Source: Lytechinus variegatus (lineage: Eukaryota > Echinodermata > Echinoidea > Temnopleuroida > Toxopneustidae). Taken from it: DNA of 64,000 nucleotides. Of this stretch, positions 32,598 to 44,900 are shown one piece after another. The DNA is taken from assembly GCF_018143015.1 (NCBI RefSeq), contig NC_054747.1, forward strand, positions 38,407,233-38,471,232. The letters are read 5' to 3'. The number at the start of each line of letters is the position of its first letter. Positions within the stretch are counted from its first letter, which is position 1. The notes beneath the pieces are model-generated. The model was not told the DNA's origin. It saw nothing but the letters and a program-made list of their open reading frames with translations, and made no database searches. The position numbers and the translations under genes are program-made.

Positions 32598-32947
32598 CTA
32601 CGGGCTGACAGGAGTGACTGGAAAACAGTCGAACCCAATATCACCACGCGGTACACATGTGGTTAAGACCGGTATTGGTACCGTTGGACTAGTTATCATT
32701 GGCGTAGTCGTTGGAGTTGGAGTTGTTGCAGACGTCGTGGTAGATGGTGTGGTTGCGGGTGTTGTGGTCGGGGCAGTGGTGGTGGGAGTAGCCGTGGTGG
32801 TAGGAGTGGCCGTGGTGGTCGTGGTGGTAGTGGTTGGCGGTGGTGTCATGTTTTTAGCTGGTCTGTTGCTTTCCTCCGAGGAGTCACTGCTCCCGCCGGA
32901 CTCGTCGCTGTCATCTGATTCGGCGGACCGATAGATTCGAGGCCTCC
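32598..32947 (-). CDS. RGD mini-mucin last exon, form b
   Basis: The acceptor is AATACAATAG, with a weak pyrimidine tract; phase 1; stop TAG at 32598-32600. With the signal exon, residues 25-140: GRPRIYR, SAESDDSDESGG, further acidic Ser-rich text, NRP, then about 65 Thr/Pro-rich residues and CVPRGDIGFDC at 122-132 followed by FPVTPVSP. Relative to form a the Ser run is replaced by a mixed Ser/Asp/Glu stretch and the Thr region is about twice as long, while RSAES, NRP and the RGD loop are kept. A minus-strand AATAAA lies about 400 nt downstream (near 32190). Confidence 0.73.
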
Positions 32948-35900
32948 CTATTGTATTGAGATGATTCAATAAAAAAGAATTATGATATGAGAAACAGTGA
33001 ATATGGAATTTGATCGTTAGAGTTTTCGATATTCATGCATCATTCGCAAAAGCCAAACGAAAATATGATGAAGTTTCGATGAGGATCAACCACTGTCGAA
33101 AAAACTTCGTCAACATCGCCTTCATAGAGTTTTCGCATATAGGCACGCAGAACATGGAGAATGAATCCAACAACTTAGTAAATGTATTGAAAATACAATA
33201 GTCAAATCAAAATGAAGTCTTCGTCGAGGGCCGGTGGATCTGATCAGAAGTTTCGTCGGTCGTTTCAGATCTGATGGCTCGATTGTTATCGGGTCCTGCG
33301 ATCATAGCACCATCTGTACTGTGCACAGCGAAAACTGTGATGTTAACCGGAGTGCATAGATGACCACGCCAGTAATTTTACACCGGTGTTGAATTAGTGG
33401 TGTTAGTTTTACACCTATAGGTGTCATTACAACACCTTTGGTTATTACATTTACACTTTTTAGTTTTATGTTCAATCTTTAGGGTGTAATTTTAACACCT
33501 CAGGGTGTTGTCCTCTATTAACACCAATTGGTGTCAGTTTTAACACCACAATTTTTACAGTGTGGCGGACCGTGACATGGATGAGACAAAGTATTGGAGG
33601 AGCACTTTGAGAACAGTGCTGTGCCCCTCTGATGATTTGTCTCCTCCCGGGTCACTTTCTGAAACTGAACACCATGATTGGCCTTTCGTAACTCATCGCG
33701 AAACTATTTGTACCATTCCATATTTTACTGCGATCAGCACGATTGCCACGACTGAAATACGATCACTACGAGCACACCACAATTAAGATCAGTTTTAATC
33801 GTGATGCGAATTTTGAAAGTGGGAGCTGGGTATAAAGAAAAATCGCCAATAATTAGGCCTATGTCGTTTGTCCAGGAGTCACCGACGTAACTGCTGGTCC
33901 AATTTACCGACCATATATAAAGACTTCATTGTGATTTAACTTGTATTTTCAATGCATTTGCGACGTTTTAGGATTCATTTATCGTCGATGTGCGGAAACT
34001 TTCGAACTTATTCATGGGTATCGGGGCATGTTCGCAAATATTGTTTGGACTTTTTTTTTGACTGGTCGAAATAAGAAAGAACAATATTGGCAGTCTTGAT
34101 TGCTACTTTAAAAGGGAAGATGGGGAAAATATTACAACATACTGTATCATACTTCAGGAGACTGTATTTGCTGATTTGCTCCCGATTTCTAGATTGTTGC
34201 CCACATCTCGGCGGTGAAACGGTTTCACCGGTGGATTCGGCATCCGCCAGCATGCAGATATCGGAACCATATCTGCCGGATTGCCGCGGTTTGATTTTCT
34301 TATTATATATTTCCTATTAAAATATATATTTCCTAATAAAATATAAACAAAAGTTGTAGGTCCTAGAAGGAAATGAGTACCGTACGGCTTGCAGATCGAG
34401 AACGATACCTGCCGAAGAGATATTGGTTCTGAATCCGCCGGAGTTGGAACGCGATCCACTGGGCGATAGTGTTCCGAGAACCGGCTCTGATTCCTTCCTG
34501 ACCAAATTTTAGGCCGCATTCTCCTATATCTGTACCTGTATACTGACACAGATGTTCGCTTATACCCCTCACTCTCCCTCTCTCTCTTTTAGCATTCACA
34601 TATATGTGAATGCTAAAAGAGAGAGAGGGGGGGGGGGGGTGAGGGGTATAAGCGAACATCTGTGTCAGTATACAGGTACAGATATAGGAGAATGCGGCCT
34701 AAAATTTGGTCAGGAAGGAATCAGTACGCACATCACTAAAAACTCTTTCTCAATATTTCTAGTTTCGCTCTCACCCTTTTGTTTCGTTCCCCATCCCCAG
34801 ATCCCCCTTTTTCATCAAAATATATTCTCACATCGCCCAGTATATTATGTGATTTCAAGTTCAGTGTTGACCTTTTGGTGTTGGTGTTAGGTCGATTTGA
34901 ACAGAAGTATAACTACAAACATAAAATGAAGATGGTCCTGAATAGTCTCTCACTGGTTGTTGAGATGTCAGTTAGTGTGATCTGGATCAGATTCACAAAC
35001 TCAGGATAGATTTTGGAGCTAGGGGAAGCAATTCAAATTTCAACATCAACACCAACACCAAAGGCAACACCGGACGTGAGATCACCCACTGTCTACATAC
35101 AAATTTCCGCACATCAATTTCAAATGGCATAACCTCCACTCATTGGAAAATAAAGAAAACAAAATAGAATCCCGAAGATACACACTGCAAAAACTCTGGT
35201 GTTAATTTAACACCAGCCCGGAATCTTTATGTGTCCACACCAGAGACGTGTTGGTCTAACACCAGAAAGGTGTTTATACAACACCAATTAGTATTAACCC
35301 AGCATCGGTTTGATACCAAACTGGTGTTGTTTCAACACTTCTCCTGTGTGGACATATATAGATTCAGGGCTGGTGTTAAATCAGCACCGCAGCTGCAGCA
35401 ACCATGATAACACAACCAATTTGCTTTATGTTATATTAATTTAATTAACAGTATAATGTCCACCATAAGTCATAGAGTTGCAGTTTTATACATATAAGTA
35501 TGAAAATACGAAATATACAAATAGATACAGCTATGTTAAGATAAATCTCGCGGACTAAGAAATTGGCACCATTAAAGGCATCATAATTACTTCCTTTGGG
35601 TGCAATTTTTCACTAAAATAATGTTGCACAATTACAGAGGTACATGACCACGTAACTGTCCTTTCAATAAAATCAATAAATTGTACAAGCATTGCTTTTT
35701 AGTGGGTCCCTCCATTTGCATCTTAATTTAATTTCTATTGAAAAATAGTATACTTATTTAAAACCTCCAATGTGTTGCCCAAATCGTGTAAGTTTTATTC
35801 ACAACATATGTATTATTATTTTTGTTTCTTTGCAATGGATACAAATACTTATGTTTATATATATGGTATACAATTTGTTTTTTTTGATGGAAGTGAAATA

Positions 35901-38900
35901 AAATAAAATTGAAAAATTAAAATTGAAAGGGAGATCAAAGAGAACAACAAATTAGTGATAATTTTAAGACATATTTAGGCTTTGGGACACAAGATCGCCT
36001 TTGACCATGAATATTCGTTATTTTTCATCTGACTTTGAAAATTTGGTTGGTTCAGTCGGTTTGATCTCGAAGTGGAGTGCTTGAGTTAAGTTCAGCTATA
36101 AATATTGTAAAGTTATATAAGAACATCCAAGTGAAAACCCTCACGGATACAAAAAATAATCTGGACAAAGGTCACCATATCGTATAAATCCAGATATTAA
36201 GCAACCATTTTAACTCAACCTGTCGTTGTGTCTGTTATATATTTCAGTCCCATGACATGTGATCCGGCAACAAATGCTCCGATGGAAATTCTTTACATGA
36301 AGCCAAACATGAATACTAACCTCCAAAATCAAAGGAACACTAGTCATTATCTTTGTATTATTCTGGACAAAAAATATCTATTACAATCCAAACTTTAATC
36401 CCATGTCCAGAGATATTAAGACCGGAGCAAAATGTCGCAGGAGCATTTTTTTTTAAATAACACTAGAACGCTATGGACCTAGGTCGATGATACAACTAAA
36501 GTGCTGTAAGCGCCATTCTGGTATGGACACAAAACAAACTAGTATATAGATATTTAGTTGCCCCTTCCTGTCAAGCAATTGGCAAAACTACACTTGAGCT
36601 CTATTTTTGGTTCATAATTAGGTTGCTCGTTATTTACTCAAATGGCGGATGGATAAAATTTTTACAAAAATGTAAAAAAAAATTGGATAAATTTTTACGT
36701 AATAAAAAAAATTATAACATTGCACTCGTTTCCTTTCCTCCCCCTTTATTTACTTCAGTGCTGAAATATATCCTACACAAACATGCAACTGCAGCCTCGT
36801 TGATATAATCGTGATATAAACAAAGTAATAAAAGCAACCCCAACGTACACCCAAAGACTGTTAAAGAATGGGCAAATGGCAATGAAACTGTGCAATAAAA
36901 TGTGTTACATCACATTCCCATGCAGTGTATAAACAGATGAGAGAAATAAAGTTACTGGAACGGAAAAGAGAGTCGTGTGGGACTATTGCAGGGGCAGCAT
37001 AACTGGGAAGTGGGGGGGGGGGGCTGAATTAACCTTTACACTTTCACCAGTATTTATGCAACAGCAACAACAACTAAAGAATAACCCCCATAACTGACCA
37101 AAAGACTTTACTTAATGCGATTTCAGACCCTCTCATTTTCATAACGAGTGGGAACTTAAAATATGGTATTATAAATGCTGGATTAGTTTACAGGAGATTT
37201 AGCGCAGAGCAGAAAGAGGCTATCTTATGTTAATATCATGAAATGAAATATTGCTATAGTACGTTTACCCAATGAATGTCACCTTGACATGGAATGAAGA
37301 GTGAAGATATCTTAGGCCCGTTTCATAAAGACTCGATATAATGTCAAATGCACACTTTCTACAAGTTTACCATCAGCCAATCAAATCGAAGGATTTCAGT
37401 AGCTTTTAACTGTTATTGCAAATTTATTATTTTAGCATGTTTTATGGAACGGGGTCCCTAGGGGCCGTTTATTAAAACTGTTCGTATTACTGAAGAGTGA
37501 CTTTTTAAGAACGACTGGTGATCCTATTTTGTGGTGAATGGTATTCACACTTTAAAAATGTTGGGCAACACGTGACTGTCCACACAACAATTGGTTAAAA
37601 AATTATCCAACTCTGGGTAGATTTCAACTAATACTGTGTAGTTTTCACACAAAGCACACAGTATTGGTTTAAAACTACCAAGAGTTGGATACAGTTTTAA
37701 CCAATTGTTGTGTGGACAGTATGTTGCTCAACATTTTTAAGAGCGCACAATGAAATGCTCATCAGTGGTGATTGCTTAGCACCAGTCGTCGAACAGCTTT
37801 ATAAAAACATCCACCTAGTTGGTTTCAGGGCAGGGTATCATTATTAAATTAACTTTATCTTTTTTTCAGGCCTACATTCTGTCAGAGATGCCTGTTAACT
37901 TTTAGGGTTTCGTGATATTTGGCTTGTATCGGTTCAAGGTCAAATGCAAATGTTCGGGTCAAGGGTCAAAGGTCATATTGTGGCAGACGCTGAACAAGAA
38001 TTTCCGCAGGAAATGGCAAGCGATCTTCTCTCAGTGGCAAATTGTCTTTCATTCTCTTCGTCAATACTTCAGGCCTACATTCGATCTCCTGAAAAATCCA
38101 ACGATGACAACTTGGTCAACTATGAACTAGGGCATGGCCACGGGGCGGCAGTCTAGGGTGCCGTCACCTCGCATGACGCATGTCGTCATGACTGGCATCG
38201 TGGTAGTAGGTGGTTGCGTCGTCGGGGCTGTGGTGGTCGTCGTCATGGTCGTCGTAGTGGTTGTCGCAACAGTTTGTGGTCGGTTATCTATCTCCTCGGA
38301 TGAGCTACTGCTGCTGCTACTGCTACTGCTGCTAGAACTACCGGATTCAGCTGATCTGTCCACTCTCCTTGCTGGTCGTCCTGTAATACCAGAGACCAGA
38401 TAAGACAATCCTAAATAGACCGCTATCTAAACCTTCTTTAAATTCTTTTTTTGACCTTGTTCTTCAAATAAACTTTTAGAATTAATATATATATATATTT
38501 CTATTCCTGACAGCTCTCAATCTTGCCAGAGGGCATTCTTTGTGATACATGTAGGTTTCAATATGTTTTCTTTATTCGTCTGTGGTTGGATGATTGATAA
38601 AAACAATCATTACGATTAGAAAGGCAGTCACCTATCCCGCCTACGAAGTAACAGTGCCAAGTGCTGACGCCCTCTACGTTTTTTTTTTTTGGGGGGGGTG
38701 CCTTTGTATGTCTTACTGCTCATTGATTGTTTTCACTGAAATTCATGAAAAGGTTAACAAGAGCTGTAATAATAACAATAATGATAATTAAACAATAATA
38801 ATAATGATAATTAAATAATAATAATAATGATAATAATGACAACAATAATAATAATTATAGTAATAATAATAATAATAATAATAATGATAATAATAATAAT

Positions 38901-41900
38901 TATAATAATAGTGATAATAATAATAAAATAATAGAAATTGTGAGGTTAATGATGTTGTTGTTGTTGATGATGATGTTGATGATGGTGATGATGATGATGT
39001 TGATGATGATGATGGTGGTGATGATGGTGGTGATGTTGATGATTATGATGTTGATGATGATGATACTATCCTATGCTTTGTTACTACAATTGTACTCAAC
39101 TAATGACACTTTTATTCTCATTTATTTTTCAAATGTGTACCAACGATCAGATATTGTTGGTTTAATCATTTCATTTTAGTTCTTTTTGTAGGGGGGGGGG
39201 GTGTTCTTTAATTACTGTTTTTATCCTTCATTCACAAATGGATGGAAACGCTATATGCATTATTGGTAACTCGGGAAGCACTTGTTTAAAACAGAAGTTG
39301 AAGTTAAAACGGATATAATATCTAGATTTAAATCTAAATGTAAAAAATAGCGCGATAGCTCAGTCGGAAAAGCGGAGGTTTCGGATTCCGGTGACCCGGA
39401 TTCGATTCCCAACTGATGCGCTAGTGCCCTTTGGTAAGGCATTTATCCTCATTTACCAGATCCTTCGGAAAGGTACTTAAACCATTGGGCACCTGGTTGC
39501 TTTCTCACAGACATTCGTGCTTTCTTAGCAGTCAGGAAAAAAACCTCGGTATAACTTCGGTAACCCCCCCCCCCGGAGAATGTATTCTATTGCTCGTCCA
39601 AATGAGTGTGTCTTTAGAATAGGAGTGGATAATCAAGATACCATTCATGTTATCAACTAATATAGGCCTTCTAGTCGAAAGATGCACCCTCCCCGGTGGG
39701 TTAAGGTATTGAATCCCATCTAAAGCTATGTTAAAGGGGAATCCAACCCAAATGAAATCTTGTTTTTATAAGAAAAAGAAAAATCAGACAAGTTGATAGG
39801 TGAAAGTTTGAACAACATTGGACAAATAACAAGAAAGTTATGAATTTTTTAAAGTTGTAAATATTGGTAATCACTATACCATGGAGACTTCAAATTGGCC
39901 ACTCATGTGATGTCATAGTGATGTAAGGCAAGGACTACTCTTCCATGTACTCCAATACATATTATGGCTAAAATGTCATTTTTCCAAAAAGTTTTATTTC
40001 AAATTATATTTTTCTTTCATGAGGACATTAAACAATATACTATCTGGGTTATATTTAGATTACTGCCCCAGGGGGAATGGGTACTTAGGAGAAAACCACA
40101 AATCCCTGTTAATAAAGTACATGGCCTATGGGAAAGTTGTCCTTGCCCCTTGTCATATTTTACTTACCCAGTTGCCAATTTGAAATCTACATGGTATCAG
40201 TGGTCTCAATTTTAAAGCAGCTATATTTTTCTTATTGCTTGTCTGATTTCTTTCAAACTTTCACCATTCTGTTTAATTCATTTTTCTGCTTCCCAACACA
40301 ACATTCTATGGCCAAGGCTGGATTCCCCTTTAAAGGACAAGTCCACCCCACCAAAAAATGATTTGATTAAAAAGAGAAAAATCGTCCGAGCATAACACTG
40401 AAAATGTCACCAAATTCAGATGTAAAATAAGAAAGTTATGACATTTTAAAATTTCGCTTAATTTTCACAAAACAGTTATATGCACATCCTGGTTGGTATG
40501 CAAATGCAGAGAGTGATGACGTCATCCACTCACTTTTTCTTTTGTATTTTAATGTATGAAATATGAAATATTCTAATTTTCTCCTCATTGTCAAGTGAAC
40601 AGCGATTAAATCCTCCCTTATCATGTCATTAGCATTGCTTACATGCTATTATTGTCATATCTGTAAAAAATGAAATATTGTATAATTCAAACAATAAAAA
40701 GAAAAAGAGTGATGGACATCATCGACTGTCTCATTTGCATGTCACTGAGTTGTGCATGTAACTGTTTTGTGAAAAATCAGCGAAACTTTGAAATGTTATA
40801 ACTTTCTTCTTTTAGATCCGATATTGATGAAATTTTCGGTGTTATGCTAGTTTGATTTTTTATTGTTTTTTTATTATTATTAATTTTTATTTCTATTTAT
40901 TCAAATCGACATTTTTCTGGGGTGGACTTGACCTTTAATTAAGGGGTCGGTCTTATACTCGAGGATCATTCCACATCTTCGATCAATAGTTCACAAGAAC
41001 ACGTATTGTATTATAGTGGTCTTTGGAAATTGGATGTTCATTCATACTTAAAACAAAAATACGTTTGACATCTAGCGCCCTCTCTCTGATATTTTTTCAG
41101 TTTATTTAAAATTTAGGGACTCCCCTTTGAGTGCTTACATGCACTTCACAAATTTAGTCAATGGTTATTAGAATTCTTAAAAAAGATACTGTATTCTGAA
41201 TTTTCAACCCGTTTCTTGCGTGAGAAAAGGTTTTATGTAAAGAAAAGACAAAATACACAGATATCAATCACGCACCCCATCTTGTAGTGATGTAAAATGA
41301 TCTAGTAATGACTTAAAATAGTGACATGCACTTTTATGGGGGTGGGGTTCGGAGATTACCTATTCACTGTATCAAGAGCCTGACGACAATTTTGTTTTTT
41401 TAGCAAATCACATGAAAATGCATGACTTCAATTAAATAGAGGCTACAAACTCGCATACAAAAATACTGTGGGGGAAATTATAGCAATAAAGGTAAACTTT
41501 TTGCGTCACAATTAGTCATTGTTCCAAAATTACAAAATAACATCTGTTGTTGATCATCATCAACCCTCTATAACAAGGGCGTGCGAGGTCTGGTTTTTGG
41601 CGGAAATTCATTTAAACGATGAAGGTTGTTTTTCGGAAACAAAAGGAAATATCATATTTGATATGGAACAGAAAAATCATGTGCCATGTTTACGACAGGT
41701 AAATTAAGTAGAGCGAAGCATTCAAAGAAAATAATGGATTGTTGATGAACCCGGTCATCAAACCTTGTCATTTGACTTTGATGAGAAAAAAATAATAAAG
41801 TCAAATATAATGTTGACATTCTTGTCTGACAAGCATAATATGAGCAACATCCGATTGGCACGCGTTTTTGTTTAGTTTTGAATTAATTTTTAAAGAACTG

Positions 41901-44900
41901 AGCACCATCACCACCAATTTAATAATTGTGATATAAAAGCAACGTAACAGTTTATGTATAATATTTACACCAGAGGATTTTTGACGACGACAGAAAATAA
42001 AAACCCAAGTTGTGTAACAGTGTTCAACACCGAACAAGAAAGTTGCAAAATATACATAACACCGACGTAAGCACCATCAGCACCAAAAGTGATATAAAAC
42101 AACAATTGTTTATGTATAATGTTTACACCTGAGGATTTTTGACGACGACAGAAAATAAAAACCCAAGGTGTAACAGTGTTCAACACCGAACAGGAAAGTG
42201 GCAAAATATACATAACACCGACGTAAGCACCATCAGCACCAAAAGTGATATAAAGCAATAATTGTTTATGTATAATATTTACACCAGAGATTTTTTGACG
42301 ACGACAGAAATAAAAACCAAGGTGTAACAGTGTTCAACACCGAACAGGAAAGTGGCAAAATATACATAACACCGACGTAAGCACCATCAGCACCAAAAGT
42401 GATATAAAACAACAATTGTTTATGTATAATGTTTACACCTGAGGATTTTTGACGACGACAGAAAATAAAAACCTTAACACCCAAGGCGTAACAGTGTTCA
42501 ACACCGATTAGGAAAGTGACAAATATATACATAACACCGACGTCTTGGAGAAATCCATTTCTTTTACAATCAATCATGACTTATTGCCAAATAAAATCAA
42601 GGAATGGAATGGAATGGAAACGTCTTATTATCCCTTGTCCGTAAACGACTACATCAACATACTAATAAAATGAATTAAAACTTGCCAATCAAACATGATT
42701 GTGTATTAGTCAATCAATATCATAAAAAAATGATTATCACCACTGAAAATAGGATACATTTTGAAAGATTTATATCCTTGCTGCATTCCCCCACCCTCTC
42801 TCTCTCCCTTTTTCTCCCCTTTTTCATTTTTTTTTTTCTCTTTTATTACGTGGAAAATCACATGTAGCCCATGCACTAAAATATTTTTGTTTCTTCCAAA
42901 TTTTCAATTTCAAACTTTTCAATTATAAACAGGAAGTATATGACAGGATAACCACATACGGACAGAAAAAATGAGGAAGCCTTTAACTCCGATGACATCA
43001 GAGGAGGTTACCCTTAGAAAAGTTCATCACCTCAGATCAAATAAAATTTCCCCGGATTTCTGTTTTCTCCCGATATCGGAAATGCCAGCGATCAAACTGA
43101 ATCAATATTAAATGCTTTTTTAAGATTCACATTTAATTGTGGTTAACGTCACGATTACACTTCGGAATGAGTCAGTAAATACTAACTACAATATACATAG
43201 AACAAAAAAAATGGGGGAAAACAATAACCATGATAACTGAATAAGGGGAATTATGTTACGTGATAAAGAACATGATATTTCCACCGTCACAGGATGTAAT
43301 TAGTGCATTAGAGAAACAAAAGATTCCAAATATTTGAGGTAAAAATTATTAATTGATATCTCTGAATTTGTTTTTATGGGTTGCGATTTTATTGAAATCA
43401 CAATTCATCCGGAAATAATTTCGCATTGTCTTCATTTTGTGTTGTTTTTTGCTTTACTTATTTGGAGAGATTCAGGTATTATTTCCTTGACGAAGTTTAA
43501 TTTTGTTTTACCAGTTTGCTATTACTTTATTATAGTAAGCCAACATGTGGGCTTAAAAAATAGCCGTATAAAGAGTCACATGTCATTATACTTTACTAGT
43601 TATTATTATTATCCTTATTTCTTTTACTAGATTATATAATCATCACCATATAAGGCTAGAAGTGGAATGAGTGCTTAATTGGTAAATTTGCTAAATAGCA
43701 ATGATACACAGCAAAAACTGTGGTGTTAAACGGTGTACATAGAGGACCACACCAGTTATTTTACACCGGTGTTAAATTGGTGGTGTTAGTTTTACACCTA
43801 TAGGTGTTATTACAACACCTTTGGTTGTTACATTTACACTCTTTGGTGTTATGTTCAATCTCTAGGGTGTAATTTTAACACCTCAGGGTGTGGTCCTCTA
43901 TTAAAGTGTCAGTTTTAACATCACAGTTTTTACAGTGTATGATAATAATAATAATTAATAATAATAATGATAAAATGTGGCAGATCTAGTCATTTTCTTT
44001 CTTCTCTTACTTCTGATATCCCCACCTCCGAAAATACAACCTGTCCTAAAAAATAAACTAAATATATATTTTACTTTCGAAAGAATTACTTTGGCAGAGG
44101 ATTTGTATATATTCAAGGTCTTTTTGTTTTATTAAATTTGTTTAATTCTCATTTCGAGGAAATGTAGGTTTCATTGAAATCATGACAACTCGGCCTACAT
44201 TTCGTTAATAGATTTTAAGGAGTTCGATCAAACCCATTGGGGGCTTTTTCCAGGGGGTGAAAGCTGAAAGAATCCAAGTAATAATGACTTAAGATTTGGC
44301 ATATCGACAATTCTGATTTTCTCAATTTCCCTTCTTTATGAATGGAATGAACTTGAGTGATTAGCTAAGCCAGACTTGCGTGGTTTATTATCGGGACTAT
44401 GAGTAATATTAATGGAAAATGAAACCTTTGGAACAAGATAGCTTGTGTGAAAACAGAAAAATCAAAGAGACATATCAACAAAAGTTTGAGAAAAATTAGA
44501 CAAATAATGAGAAAGTTATGAGCATTTGAATATTGCAATCACTAATGCAATGGAGATCCTCAAATTGGCAATGCGACAAAGATGTGTGATGTCAATTGTG
44601 AACAACTCTCCCCATTACTTAAGTATATATTTCACTTTTATCACATCTATCAGTAGATCATGTGTTATTTCTATAGAAGGGCATGTAATGCAGATTTTTA
44701 AATAATACATCATTGATAAAGAGTTTGTATCACCACAAGAAAAAGAAAAAAAGAGACATTTTGAGGGTATTTTATAGTCCATCACAGGGAAAGTTGTTCA
44801 CATGTGACATCACATATCTTTGTCGCATTGGCAATGAGAAGATCTCCATAGCAATAATGATTGCAATATTAAAATGCTCATATCTTTCTCATTATTTGTT

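Noticed and set aside
32578-32934. Plus-strand Val/Gly-rich frame
   Set aside because: Complement of the Thr-rich mini-mucin exon (ACC/ACG codons read as GGT/GTC); no splice or domain support. The same holds for 38134-38403.
39349-39425. Functional tRNA gene
   Set aside because: A and B boxes are good but the sequence continues into a SINE body; the stems are imperfect.
42266-42577. Minus-strand frames with repeated FIFCRRQKSSGVNIIHK text
   Set aside because: They are the 158-bp tandem repeat read in frame; no independent evidence of coding.
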